Assembly: GCA_947499005.1 (NCBI GenBank)
Contig: CANMML010000008.1
Coordinates: 1 to 64,000 of the forward strand
Direction of reading: 5' to 3'
Source of the DNA: an uncultured Aquimarina sp.
GTDB lineage: Bacteria > Bacteroidota > Bacteroidia > Flavobacteriales > Flavobacteriaceae
DNA: 64,000 nt
Part shown: positions 45,494 through 54,483 of the stretch, one piece after another
Numbering within the stretch: position 1 is the stretch's first letter
How the letters are laid out: each line of letters starts with the position of its first letter
Notes under the pieces: model-generated
What the model was told of the DNA's origin: nothing
The model's input: the letters and a program-made list of their open reading frames with translations, nothing else
The model's database searches: none
Translations under genes and position numbers: made by a program

Positions 45494-46354
45494 TTATTCT
45501 TCGTTCAATTCTTTCAAATAATGCAAAAGATTATCCTTGGTTTTGGGATCTAATTCGGGTTCGTCAATATCTGTAAAGGTTTCTAATTTTTCAAGAATCG
45601 TATTAGCAACTAAATAACGTGCAACAGGTTTAGAATCTGCAGGAATTACATACCAAGGAGCATTAGCTGTAGAAGTCTCTTGAAGAGCTTGCTCGTAACA
45701 TTCTTGATACTGACCCCATAACTTACGTTCTTTTAAATCACTAGCAGAAAACTTCCAATTTTTCTCTTCTTTTTCTATGCGTCTAATCAAACGGCTTTTC
45801 TGTTCAGCTTTAGACAAATTCAAGAAGAATTTAAAAATCACGGTACCATTATCTGTTAAGTGTTTTTCAAAATTTCGAATCTGCTCATACCTACCGTCCC
45901 AAAAAGTTTCATCTATATCTTCAACCGATTGAATATGTGGAATATTTTCACCTAATATATATTCTGGGTGCACTTTCGTCACGAGTACATTTTCATAATG
46001 CGTTCTATTGAAAATACCGAATTTTCCTCGTGGAGGAAGCGCTATATAATGCCTCCATAAAAAATCGTGTTTTAATTCTAACTCTGTAGGAACTTTAAAA
46101 CTGTGTACTTCAATTCCACTAGTATTAAACTCTTTAAATACTTCTCTAACAAGACTGTCTTTCCCTGAAGTATCCATTCCTTGTAAACAAATTAAAACAG
46201 AATACTTTCCATGTGCATATAAGGTCTCTTGAAGTTTACTTAACTTTTTCCTAACCTTTTTCAAGGCGTCTTTTGCTTCGTCATCAGATATTTCTGATAA
46301 GTGAGTTACTGACTTTGATATATTAAAATTTTTATCTGCTATTAAATGACTCAT
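45494..46354 (-). CDS. PPK2-family polyphosphate kinase
   Basis: The 286-residue protein has Walker A GMDTSGKDS at 59-67, the second P-loop-associated RPPRGKFG-like block (here ALPPRGKFGIFNRTHYENV), and the lid and C-terminal features RLIRRIEKEEKNWKFS and WYVIPADSKP. PPK2 enzymes transfer phosphate between polyphosphate and nucleotides. It lies 18 bases after the ABC ATPase gene in the same operon. Confidence 0.9.
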   Translation of the reverse strand: MSHLIADKNFNISKSVTHLSEISDDEAKDALKKVRKKLSKLQETLYAHGKYSVLICLQGMDTSGKDSLVREVFKEFNTSGIEVHSFKVPTELELKHDFLWRHYIALPPRGKFGIFNRTHYENVLVTKVHPEYILGENIPHIQSVEDIDETFWDGRYEQIRNFEKHLTDNGTVIFKFFLNLSKAEQKSRLIRRIEKEEKNWKFSASDLKERKLWGQYQECYEQALQETSTANAPWYVIPADSKPVARYLVANTILEKLETFTDIDEPELDPKTKDNLLHYLKELNEE

Positions 46355-46372
46355 ACAATGATTTTTAAATTC

Positions 46373-47035
46373 TTATGGTAGATATCCCCAAAAACTCAAC
46401 TCTTCTCTATTACTAATGTTTTTATAATGCCCCTCATGTATCAACACTGTTTTTGTTGCCACATCCAAGATATTATTATAATCATGATCTGTTACAATAA
46501 TTCCTTTCTCTATTGATAAATTTCTAATAGTACTTTTTATCTCTTCTTTATAAAGAGGAGCAACGCCATTAAAAGGCTCATCCAAAAGTATAATTTCAGC
46601 AGAAGAATATAGTATCAAAAAGATCTCTATCAATCTTAACTCTCCTCCTGATAGTTCCCTTGCTTTTTTACTTAAATTTGGTGCTACAAATTGATGTCTT
46701 TTAACAATTTCTACACATTTATCATCACAAAGCATATCTACCATTTTTTCTACTACTAGATGGGATGGTAAAAAATGATCTTGATATAAGTAACTAATAT
46801 ACTTCCTCCTCTTGATGACACTTTTTACGACTTTATCATTTATGGAAACAAAACTAAAATCGGCTTTTACTGCTCCAAAAATAACTTTTAATAATGTAGA
46901 CTTTCCCGATCCATTTCTTCCTAAAAGACCAACGATTTCACCTTTTTCACAAGAAATAAAAATATCTTGAAGGATTTTTTTTCCTTCATACGTCATTTCG
47001 ACACTATCGACATGTAATTTACACATTATCAACAA
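46373..47035 (-). CDS. ABC transporter ATP-binding protein
   Basis: The 220-residue subunit has Walker A GRNGSGKST, a Q-loop (YLYQDHF), the signature ELSGGELRLIE and Walker B EIILLDEPFNGV, followed by an H-loop (VTDHDY). The overall type resembles the lone ATPases of lipid or LPS exporters (LptB-like), though the Q-loop and signature deviate. It overlaps the small membrane-protein gene by 17 bases; the two probably make one transporter, with the membrane partner unusually short. Confidence 0.85.
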   Translation of the reverse strand: MLIMCKLHVDSVEMTYEGKKILQDIFISCEKGEIVGLLGRNGSGKSTLLKVIFGAVKADFSFVSINDKVVKSVIKRRKYISYLYQDHFLPSHLVVEKMVDMLCDDKCVEIVKRHQFVAPNLSKKARELSGGELRLIEIFLILYSSAEIILLDEPFNGVAPLYKEEIKSTIRNLSIEKGIIVTDHDYNNILDVATKTVLIHEGHYKNISNREELSFWGYLP

Positions 47036-47324
47036 GTATTTTCAAACTCAACAAAACAAAACTAACCAATAGACTCAATAGAAATGTCGCTAACCAAAGT
47101 ATCGGTTTGCTAAAGCCTAAATTAAAATAGAAATAATATTCATCTTTATTCCTTCTTTCATAAATGATAAAATGCATAAAGAGTGAAAAAATAAAGTATA
47201 CAAATGCTAAACTTCGATAGAAGCCTAAACCTGAGATAAAAGCGCTACCTAAAATTGCCAACGGCAATGTTGGTAGCATCAATTTTTTATAAAAAAGGAA
47301 TAGAGTTTGTAGTTTTTTTACCAT
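47019..47324 (-). CDS. Small membrane protein paired with the ABC ATPase
   Basis: The 101-residue product has about three hydrophobic segments (LPLAILGSAFISGL, LAFVYFIFSLFMHFII, LATFLLSLLVSFVLLSL) and the middle stretch YERRNKDEYYFYFNLG. No family recognised. Its 3' end overlaps the ATPase start, which indicates coupled translation and a functional pair. It may be a short permease or an auxiliary subunit. Confidence 0.65.
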   Translation of the reverse strand: MVKKLQTLFLFYKKLMLPTLPLAILGSAFISGLGFYRSLAFVYFIFSLFMHFIIYERRNKDEYYFYFNLGFSKPILWLATFLLSLLVSFVLLSLKILVDNV

Positions 47325-47359
47325 AACTAAAAAACTACGTTATTATCAGAGTATTACAA

Positions 47360-47890
47360 TTATCTACTCCTTGCCTTTAACTGAGGTAATTCATAATTAA
47401 TCCCTGTAGAAAAAGTTACAAAATCATCTCCTAGCGTATTTACATTTATTTCTGTGGTCCAAAAAGTCCACTTATTAAATTGTAACATGCCCCGTAATTT
47501 GAAAACTGCTGACAAATGATAATCTCCTTGTGAGAAGGAAAAAAACGCATCATCTAACGCTTCTTTCCCTAACTCTCCATTCGTTAAACTAAGGCCAATC
47601 CCTCCTACTAAAAAGAAATTTTGCCTCTTGAAATTGTTTATAATCAAATTGACACTAGAAGCTCCTTGATAGAAAGGTTGATCCCCTGTCAAATTATAAA
47701 CGGATAACTCATTTACAAAAGTAGTATAACAGTTAGAAGCATAATTTAATTGTACCGTTGCTCCTCCAAATTCAATATCTGAGAATGGAGCTGTAAGCTC
47801 TGCACCGATAACAAAATTCTTTGGATTATGTTGCCCTACCATATTTACATAACATAGTAAGGCTATTAATATAATTAGTAATTTTCTCAT
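47360..47890 (-). CDS. Secreted protein, possible small outer-membrane barrel
   Basis: The 176-residue product has a signal peptide ending VGQHN (about 1-20) and alternating strands (FVIGAELTAPF, VQLNYASNCYTTFV, FFLVGGIGLSLTN, FKLRGMLQFNKWTFWTTEINV, FSTGINYELPQL) as in small barrels. No catalytic motif. Its start overlaps the stop of the sigma-54 activator gene by four bases (ATGA), so they are co-translated, and it lies 35 bases before the small membrane-protein gene. Function unknown. Confidence 0.6.
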   Translation of the reverse strand: MRKLLIILIALLCYVNMVGQHNPKNFVIGAELTAPFSDIEFGGATVQLNYASNCYTTFVNELSVYNLTGDQPFYQGASSVNLIINNFKRQNFFLVGGIGLSLTNGELGKEALDDAFFSFSQGDYHLSAVFKLRGMLQFNKWTFWTTEINVNTLGDDFVTFSTGINYELPQLKARSR

Positions 47891-49053
47891 TGTTTAGAAG
47901 CAAATAACTTCACATCTTTTTCGGAAACCTCAGCCTCCCCTAAAATTAATAGACGCTCTACCACATTTCTCAATTCGCGAATATTCCCTGTCCAATCATA
48001 TTTTTGAAGCAACTCAATCGCTTTTTCAGAAAACTTCTTAAGACTTGTACCTTGGGCAGTGGCAATCTTCTGCGCAAAATGCTCTATCAATAAAGGAATA
48101 TCCTCTCTCCTATCATTAAGAGCAGGCACTTTTATTAAAATAACGGCTAATCTATGATATAAGTCTTCTCTAAATTTTTTATCATCAATTTCCTTTTTCA
48201 AATTCTTATTAGTAGCTGCTACTACACGTACATTCACTTTGATATCTTTATCACTACCCACTCGCTGCACTTTACTTTCTTGCAAAGCACGAAGCACTTT
48301 AGCTTGTGCAGAAAGACTCATATCTCCAATTTCATCTAGAAAAATAGTTCCCCCATTAGCTGCTTCGAATTTACCTGCACGATCTTTATTCGCTGAAGTA
48401 AAAGCTCCTTTCACATGACCGAACAATTCACTCTCAATCAATTCTGATGGAATTGCTGCACAATTTACTTCTATAAATGGCCCTTTCGAACGCTCACTTT
48501 TTTCGTGTATCCAATGCGCAACTAATTCTTTACCTGTACCATTAGAACCCGTTATAAGAACCCTTGCTTCTGTTGGAGCCACTTTTTCGATCATTTCTTT
48601 AATATCCGAAATGGCTTGAGACTCCCCTACTATTTCATAATTCTTGGAAACTTTCTTTTTAAGACGCTTATTTTCTACAACTAAATTCTTTCTATCTAGA
48701 GCATTTCGTACCGTATTTAAAAGACGGTTCAAATCTGGCGGTTTAGAAATATAATCAAATGCTCCTAACCTCATAGTTTGTACAGCCGTTTCTAATTCTC
48801 CGTGGCCAGAAATCATAATCACAGGAATTTCGGGTTTTATCTTTCTAACGGCTTCCAAAACTTCTACTCCATCCATTTTGGGCATTTTGATATCAGAAAT
48901 GATCAAATCAAAATCCTCTTTTTTGACAAGTTCAGCTCCTTCCAAACCATCTTCTGCTTCAAAAACTTCGTAAGAATCACTTTCTTCTGAAAGAATTTTT
49001 TTCAATACTCTTCTGATAGCAGATTCATCTTCTATTATTAAAATTCTAGCCAT
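47887..49053 (-). CDS. Sigma-54-dependent response regulator lacking the DNA-binding domain
   Basis: The 388-residue product has a receiver domain (1-~120, phospho-acceptor Asp54 in LIISDIKMPKMDG) and an AAA+ domain (about 140-375) with Walker A GSNGTGKE (169-176), the sigma-54 contact loop GAFTSA (216-221), FLDEIGDMSLSAQ and an arginine finger region (YDWTGNIREL). It ends LILGEAEVSEKDVKLFASKQ, so the Fis-type helix-turn-helix that normally closes NtrC proteins is absent. Activators without it are known, for example FlgR of Helicobacter. It would act on sigma-54 holoenzyme from solution. It follows the MscS gene by two bases; no histidine kinase is in the window. Confidence 0.92.
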   Translation of the reverse strand: MARILIIEDESAIRRVLKKILSEESDSYEVFEAEDGLEGAELVKKEDFDLIISDIKMPKMDGVEVLEAVRKIKPEIPVIMISGHGELETAVQTMRLGAFDYISKPPDLNRLLNTVRNALDRKNLVVENKRLKKKVSKNYEIVGESQAISDIKEMIEKVAPTEARVLITGSNGTGKELVAHWIHEKSERSKGPFIEVNCAAIPSELIESELFGHVKGAFTSANKDRAGKFEAANGGTIFLDEIGDMSLSAQAKVLRALQESKVQRVGSDKDIKVNVRVVAATNKNLKKEIDDKKFREDLYHRLAVILIKVPALNDRREDIPLLIEHFAQKIATAQGTSLKKFSEKAIELLQKYDWTGNIRELRNVVERLLILGEAEVSEKDVKLFASKQ

Positions 49054-49055
49054 AA

Positions 49056-49961
49056 CTATGCTTCACTATTTATATGATGAACCACTCTCTGTGGGAATGG
49101 GACTTCTATATTATGTTCTCTAAATAAACGATCTATTTCAAAACGAATGTCACTTTTATAAAAATGCGCTTCGATACTTTTTTTAACTCCAAAAACTACA
49201 TTAAACTCTAAAGCACTATCTCCAAAGTTTTCGAAAAACACGATAGGTTCTGGTTTAGTTAACACTTTAGAATGTGCGCTTACTGCCTTCAAAAGTAATT
49301 CTTTAACTAATTTTGTGTCACTTCCATAAGCAACACCTACTTTTATAGACTCCTTAACGACTTTGTTATTCTGAGTCCAATTATAAAGATTATTAGTTAA
49401 ATACTTATGATTAGGTATAATTAAGACTTTGTTTTCTATTGTAATAGCTCTAGTGGATCGCAATTTAATTTCTTCCACTTGTGCTATTTGATCTTCTATT
49501 TCTATTATATCTCCTACTTTTAGTGTCTTATCAACAATAATAAAGATTCCTGATAAAATATCCTGAAATAATGTTTGCAACGCCAAACCTACTCCGACCA
49601 ATAAGGCAGCAGAAGCTGTAAGCAAAGGGGTTATATTAATCCCTACACTTTCACAAACTTCAATAAAAACAAAAGCGTAAATAACATACTTCCCAAATAC
49701 GAAAAGCGAACTAAACTTTAACTTATGCTCATCCGATAACCTTGATGATATTGTTTTTGTAGCAAACCCTAATATACGTTTCGTTACATAAAACGTTAAA
49801 ATTATAGCTAAAATACCTGCAAGGCTAATACTAAATTGACTTCCTATTTTTATCTTATAAATAAAAACATCAACTATTCTATGTAAAAAAGAATTATCCA
49901 ACTCCTCAACTACTTTCCTTACACTCAGATTGGTATCTTGAATCATTAACAATGATAGCAT
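49056..49961 (-). CDS. Mechanosensitive channel of small conductance
   Basis: The 301-residue product has N-terminal membrane segments (FSISLAGILAIILTFYV, YVIYAFVFIEV), the pore helix LLTASAALLVGVGLALQTLFQDILSGI, and the cytoplasmic beta domain (VGDIIEIEDQIAQVEEIKLRS, TIENKVLIIPNHKYLTNNLYNWT). These are MscS features. The protein releases solutes in hypo-osmotic shock. It is the first gene of the operon with the sigma-54 activator. Confidence 0.92.
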   Translation of the reverse strand: MLSLLMIQDTNLSVRKVVEELDNSFLHRIVDVFIYKIKIGSQFSISLAGILAIILTFYVTKRILGFATKTISSRLSDEHKLKFSSLFVFGKYVIYAFVFIEVCESVGINITPLLTASAALLVGVGLALQTLFQDILSGIFIIVDKTLKVGDIIEIEDQIAQVEEIKLRSTRAITIENKVLIIPNHKYLTNNLYNWTQNNKVVKESIKVGVAYGSDTKLVKELLLKAVSAHSKVLTKPEPIVFFENFGDSALEFNVVFGVKKSIEAHFYKSDIRFEIDRLFREHNIEVPFPQRVVHHINSEA

Positions 49962-50072
49962 AAATAGCCTTTTAATACGTTATTAGAGCTAAGATATCTA
50001 AAAAACTAAATGATAAAGTCTTATTAAAAAGAATTTAGCCTTATCTTATAATTGTAATTTTAACAAAAAAGA

Positions 50073-50975
50073 ATGACCTATTTAATTACTGGTGCAACTG
50101 GGCTTGTAGGAAATGTAATCAAAGCGTTATGCCTTGCTAAAGGAATAAAAGTCCATTATCTTACCACTAGTAGAAATAAAATAGAGATTTCTGATAATCT
50201 TCATGGGTTTTATTGGAATCCTAAAAATGGAGAAATAGACTTAACTGCATTCGAAGGGGTTTATAAAATCATCCATTTAGCGGGTGCGACCGTAGCCAAA
50301 AAATGGACAAAGAGTTACAAAGAAGAAATTTTAGAAAGTAGAACTTTAGGTTCTCGTTTATTATTAGATACATTATCAAAGATTTCACACAAGGTTTCGC
50401 AAGTTGTTTCTGCTAGCGCTATTGGTATCTACCCAAATTCAATGACCAATTATTATATGGAAACCTCTCTTGAAGAAGGTGATGATTTTCTGGCTCAAGT
50501 AGTTCGTCAATGGGAAAATGAAATTGATATTTTTTCTTCGTTAGATATTAAAGTCTGTAAAATTCGTGTTGGCCTAGTACTATCTACCCAAGGAGGTGCT
50601 TTACCTAAAATGGCACAACCTGTAAAGATGTGTGTGGGCAGCGCATTTGGTAACGGAAAACAATGGCAAAGTTGGATTCACGTAGAAGATCTAGCCAATA
50701 TATTTTTATTTGCAGCTAAACATAATTTAGAAGGCATTTTTAATGGAGTTGCTCCGAATGCTGTTTCTCAAAAAAAATTAATTCAACTAATCGGAAGAAC
50801 CGTTAAGAGACCTGTATTTATGCCCAATATCCCAGCTCCTGTAATCAAGTTACTTCTTGGGGAAATGAGTACATTATTATTGACAAGTCAACGAGTTTGT
50901 TCTGGAAAAATAATACAACATGGATTTGAATTCAAATTTCCTAATCTTGAAGGAGCCCTTATAAACTTACTATAA
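50073..50975 (+). CDS. NAD(P)-dependent epimerase/TIGR01777 family oxidoreductase
   Basis: The 300-residue protein begins TYLITGATGLVGNVIKAL, a GxxGxxG Rossmann start, followed by HGFYWNPKNGEID, IHLAGATVAKKWT and RVGLVLSTQGGALPKM. These correspond to the TIGR01777 (SulA/YfcH) group of extended short-chain dehydrogenases. The substrate is unknown. Length is typical. It is divergent from the MscS operon. Confidence 0.9.
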   Translation: MTYLITGATGLVGNVIKALCLAKGIKVHYLTTSRNKIEISDNLHGFYWNPKNGEIDLTAFEGVYKIIHLAGATVAKKWTKSYKEEILESRTLGSRLLLDTLSKISHKVSQVVSASAIGIYPNSMTNYYMETSLEEGDDFLAQVVRQWENEIDIFSSLDIKVCKIRVGLVLSTQGGALPKMAQPVKMCVGSAFGNGKQWQSWIHVEDLANIFLFAAKHNLEGIFNGVAPNAVSQKKLIQLIGRTVKRPVFMPNIPAPVIKLLLGEMSTLLLTSQRVCSGKIIQHGFEFKFPNLEGALINLL

Positions 50976-50977
50976 AA

Positions 50978-51003
50978 AAAGCCCGCAAATTACGGGCTCT
51001 AAA
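50978..51003 (-). terminator. Terminator shared by the oxidoreductase and YceI genes
   Basis: AGCCCG and CGGGCT form a stem with loop CAAATTA. On the minus strand seven T follow, so it mainly ends the yceI-type transcript, 24 bases beyond its stop. Confidence 0.75.
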
Positions 51004-51027
51004 TTCTATGTATATGTAAGTAAGCTA

Positions 51028-51681
51028 TTATTTATTTGCTACTACATGTACTTTAATACCAACGTTATCTTTGATTAAGTAGTCTCCTAACTTAGCTGCA
51101 TCTGCAAACTTACCAGAGTTATATTTGATATTGAATTCTGTACGGTCAATAATAATTTCTTCAGAATTAATAGTCGCTACTCCATTCGCTACCGTGATTG
51201 TCGCAGGAAATTCAATGTTTTTCTTAACATCTTTTATTGTTAAATTACCAGCTATCAAAGACTTCCCGGCAACTTCCTTAACACTTGTAATTTGGAATCC
51301 AGCATTAGGATATTTTGCAACATCAAAAAAGTCTTCGTTCTTCAAGTGAGTATTTAGCTTCTCTAATCCTTTAGAAGCATCGATATCTGTTGCTGTTATC
51401 GAGGCGATATCAAATAAGAAAGTACCTCCAACTACTTTACCTCCTTCAACGTTAAGAGCTCCGTTAGAAGCATTGATTGTTCCTTGATGTCCTCCTACTA
51501 ATTTCTTAGCATCCCAAGTAATCAAGGTTTTTGCAGTATCCGCAGTATATGTTTCCGAAACAACTGGTGGTGCCGCTACCTCTTTAGCCTCTGATGTTTC
51601 AGCTTTTTTTGAATTTTTACATGCTACTAATGATAACGCTACAGCTGCAACGGTAAATGATTTTAAAATAAGTTTTTTCAT
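51028..51681 (-). CDS. YceI-family lipoprotein
   Basis: The 217-residue product has a lipoprotein signal ending SLVAC (Cys21), a polar linker, then a YceI-like barrel (~40-217): ITWDAKKLVGGHQG, VVGGTFLFDIASI, LNTHLKNEDFFDVAKYPNA and VKKNIEFPATITV. YceI proteins bind polyisoprenoids or other lipids in the envelope of other bacteria. Start and length are typical. Confidence 0.92.
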   Translation of the reverse strand: MKKLILKSFTVAAVALSLVACKNSKKAETSEAKEVAAPPVVSETYTADTAKTLITWDAKKLVGGHQGTINASNGALNVEGGKVVGGTFLFDIASITATDIDASKGLEKLNTHLKNEDFFDVAKYPNAGFQITSVKEVAGKSLIAGNLTIKDVKKNIEFPATITVANGVATINSEEIIIDRTEFNIKYNSGKFADAAKLGDYLIKDNVGIKVHVVANK

Positions 51682-51885
51682 GAGTTCTTGTTTAAGTTTT
51701 GAATTTCGACCAAAATTATAAGTTTTAACTTATGTTTCTCTTAAATTATTATTAAAGTGCCATTTTTGAATTGAAAAACAACTTCAAAATTTAAGAATAA
51801 TAAATTATTTTTCTAGAAATTGAGAATATATTATTTATCTCTACAGCTAACACTTCACTCTAGCTTTACAAACTATTCTGCCATC

Positions 51886-51920
51886 TTGACACAAATATCC
51901 TTTTGGCAGTACTTTTGCAA
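51886..51920 (+). promoter_or_regulatory. Sigma-54 type promoter of grpE-dnaJ overlapping a primary-sigma match and a dyad
   Basis: TGGCAGTACTTTTGCA (51904-51919) fits the sigma-54 consensus TGGCACG-N4-TTGCW, with GG and GC exactly ten bases apart. The same bases also include TTG (51886-51888) and TACTTTTG (51910-51917), a primary-sigma arrangement with 21 bases between. CTGCCA (51878-51883) and TGGCAG (51904-51909) form a dyad around it. The predicted sigma-54 start lies about 22 bases before the ATG. Confidence 0.6.
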
Positions 51921-51951
51921 CTTTCAAAATGTTTTTTAATCAAAGAAATAC

Positions 51952-52515
51952 ATGAGCACTAAAGAACAACAAGAAGAGATTATCAAAGATCAGCATACCG
52001 AAGAGACTACGAACGCAGAAGAAACTACTGCTAAGGAAAACAAAGAAGATGTTGCTGAGGAAAAAGATGAATTAACTATGGCTCAAGAAGCTTTACAAAA
52101 TGAAAAAGATAAATTTTTAAGGCTTTTTGCAGAGTTTGAAAACTATAAAAAACGTACTTCGAAAGAACGTATCGAATTATTTAAAACCGCAGGTCAAGAG
52201 GTACTACAAGCTATACTTCCTGTGCTAGATGATTTTGACAGAGCTCAAAAAGAGATTCAAAAATCTGAGGATGAAGCTTTAAAACAAGGGGTTGATTTAA
52301 TTCACAATAAATTAAAAGAGACGCTAAAGGCTAAAGGTTTAGAATTAATTACTGTTGAAGCTGGTGATGTATTTGATGCTGATAAACATGAAGCTATCAC
52401 TCAAATCCCTGCTCCTTCTGAAGATATGAAAGGAAAGATTATTGATGTTATCGAAAAAGGGTACAAACTAGGAGAAAAAACGATTCGTTACCCTAAAGTA
52501 GTTACTGGTAATTAA
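51952..52515 (+). CDS. grpE: Nucleotide exchange factor GrpE
   Basis: The 187-residue protein has a highly acidic N-terminus (~1-40), a long coiled coil with ENYKKRTSKERIE, and the C-terminal beta domain (GDVFDADKHEAITQI, GKIIDVIEKGYKLGEKTIRYPKV). It releases ADP from DnaK. It is followed by dnaJ after 116 bases; dnaK itself is not in the window. Confidence 0.95.
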   Translation: MSTKEQQEEIIKDQHTEETTNAEETTAKENKEDVAEEKDELTMAQEALQNEKDKFLRLFAEFENYKKRTSKERIELFKTAGQEVLQAILPVLDDFDRAQKEIQKSEDEALKQGVDLIHNKLKETLKAKGLELITVEAGDVFDADKHEAITQIPAPSEDMKGKIIDVIEKGYKLGEKTIRYPKVVTGN

Positions 52516-52631
52516 TTGAATAATTTTCGTTATTCTGATTCTGGTTGTTATCAGAATCTTTTAGTTTCTCAATATCAGTAATGTGCTGAAAGAGATCTAA
52601 AAAAGAATGACGATGCTACAATTAAAGCAAA

Positions 52632-53744
52632 ATGAAAGAAGATTTTTACGACATATTAGGTGTAAGCAAAAGTGCTTCGGCTGCAGAGATTAAAAAAGCA
52701 TACCGAAAAAAGGCAGTACAGTTTCACCCCGATAAAAACCCAGGTGACAAAACGGCTGAAGAGAAATTTAAAAAAGCTGCAGAGGCTTATGAGATTCTTA
52801 GTGACCCTGACAAAAAAGCACGTTACGATCAATATGGTCATCAAGCTTTTGAAAATGGTGGTGCCGGAGGTGGTTTTGGCGGAATGAATATGGATGACAT
52901 CTTTAGCCAATTTGGAGACATTTTTGGCGGAGGTGGTTTTGGTGGCTTCGGCGGTGGTAGTCGTGGAGGCGCTAGACGTGTAAAAGGGAGTAACCTTCGT
53001 ATTCGTGTAAAATTGACTTTAGAAGAAATTGCTAATGGAGTTGAAAAGAAGGTTAAAGTAAAACGTAAAAAACAAGCAAAGGGTACTACCTATAAAACCT
53101 GTTCTACTTGTAATGGTTCTGGACAAGTTGTTAAAATAACTAATACGATTTTAGGTCGTATGCAAACCGCTGCCCCTTGTAATACTTGTGGTGGAGCTGG
53201 TCAACAAATAGATAATCGACCATCGGGGGCTGACGCTCAAGGGTTAATAACTGACGAGGAAACAGTAAGCATCCAAATTCCTGCTGGAGTACAAGATGGC
53301 ATGCAATTAAAAGTTTCTGGGAAAGGAAACGAAGCTCCTGGTAATGGAATTGCTGGAGACCTATTAGTTGCTATTGAGGAACTCGACCATGAAAACTTAC
53401 AACGCGAAGGAGATAATCTTCACTATGACCTTTATATTAGTATTTCTGAAGCTGTCTTAGGTGCTTCTAAAGAAATTGATACGGTATCTGGAAAAGTGCG
53501 CATTAAAGTAGATGAAGGAGTTCAAAGTGGTAAAATTCTTCGTTTAAGAGGAAAAGGAATTCCTAGCATTAATGGATATGGAACTGGAGATTTACTAGTT
53601 CATGTAAATGTTTGGACACCTCAGGCGCTTACTAAAGAACAAAAGCACTTCTTCGAAAGCATGAAAGAAGATTCGCATTTTACTCCAAGCCCAGAAAAGT
53701 CCGACAAATCCTTTTTTGAAAAAGTAAAAGATATGTTTAGTTAA
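52632..53744 (+). CDS. dnaJ: Co-chaperone DnaJ
   Basis: The 370-residue protein has the J domain with HPD at about 32-34, a Gly/Phe-rich region (~70-110), and a zinc region with only two CxxCxGxG motifs ([16 protein letters not shown]) instead of four. This gives one zinc centre, a feature I associate with Bacteroidota DnaJ. The C-terminal substrate domains end [17 protein letters not shown]. It stimulates DnaK. It is transcribed with grpE and followed by a terminator. Confidence 0.93.
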   Translation: MKEDFYDILGVSKSASAAEIKKAYRKKAVQFHPDKNPGDKTAEEKFKKAAEAYEILSDPDKKARYDQYGHQAFENGGAGGGFGGMNMDDIFSQFGDIFGGGGFGGFGGGSRGGARRVKGSNLRIRVKLTLEEIANGVEKKVKVKRKKQAKGTTYKTCSTCNGSGQVVKITNTILGRMQTAAPCNTCGGAGQQIDNRPSGADAQGLITDEETVSIQIPAGVQDGMQLKVSGKGNEAPGNGIAGDLLVAIEELDHENLQREGDNLHYDLYISISEAVLGASKEIDTVSGKVRIKVDEGVQSGKILRLRGKGIPSINGYGTGDLLVHVNVWTPQALTKEQKHFFESMKEDSHFTPSPEKSDKSFFEKVKDMFS

Positions 53745-53774
53745 AAGTATTTCGACTTTTGACTACGAGTTATC

Positions 53775-53842
53775 GGCTGTCAGCTATCAGCTTTTCATAA
53801 ATTTATTTTTATGATAAAGTTTGAAAGCTGACAGCCTTTTTT
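53775..53842 (+). terminator. Terminator after dnaJ
   Basis: GGCTGTCAGCT (53775-53785) pairs with AGCTGACAGCC (53826-53836), followed by six T; the inner part also folds (TTTCATAAA/TTTATGATAAA). The left arm forms part of a heptad-periodic stretch (GGCTGTC, AGCTATC). Confidence 0.7.
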
Positions 53843-53889
53843 ATTATTAAATCTAGTATTTTAGAATATTAATTATTCAAATAATTCTA

Positions 53890-54471
53890 ATGTCCATTTT
53901 CCCTTTTCAGCCTTATCAGTTACCTAACTTCACTGAATATCTAGTTGCTCAAATGACTTTTTTACCTCATGAAGTAGATCAAATAAAAGCATTGTGGGAT
54001 GGAAAAAATAGCGAACAAGCTGCTCTTGAAGGTGATATTCAATATAAAGACGAGCTAAGAAAATCTAAGGTTTCCCCAGTACTTTCTAACGATCAAAACA
54101 ATTGGATTTTTGAAAGAATTACCAGTAAAGTAATTGAAGCCAATAGTTATTATGCTTTTGATTTTAGTGGTTTTTTCGAACCTTTACAATTGGCAGCATA
54201 CACTATAGATGATCATTTCGATTGGCATTTAGACTTTGGCATCGGAGCTGCTTCAAACAGAAAATTAAGTATCGTCATTCAACTTTCCGATCCCGATGAT
54301 TATGAGGGTGGCGATTTAGAATTTCGCATTAATAACACTACAGTAAAAGCCCCTAGAGATAAAGGAACAGCCATCATCTTCCCTTCATTTATAATGCATA
54401 GAGTTACTAAAATTACTAAAGGGACACGTTATTCTATGGTAGGTTGGGTCTCAGGCACTCCGTTTCGTTAA
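53890..54471 (+). CDS. 2-oxoglutarate/Fe(II)-dependent dioxygenase, PKHD type
   Basis: The 193-residue protein has H113-x-D115 (HFDWHLDFG), a distal His near residue 170 (FIMHRVTK) and an Arg about ten residues later (GTRYSMVGWVSG), the usual iron and 2-oxoglutarate ligands. It resembles bacterial PKHD-type hydroxylases; the substrate is unknown. A GNAT gene follows 12 bases later, so the two are probably co-transcribed. Confidence 0.85.
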   Translation: MSIFPFQPYQLPNFTEYLVAQMTFLPHEVDQIKALWDGKNSEQAALEGDIQYKDELRKSKVSPVLSNDQNNWIFERITSKVIEANSYYAFDFSGFFEPLQLAAYTIDDHFDWHLDFGIGAASNRKLSIVIQLSDPDDYEGGDLEFRINNTTVKAPRDKGTAIIFPSFIMHRVTKITKGTRYSMVGWVSGTPFR

Positions 54472-54483
54472 AACATTCATTAA

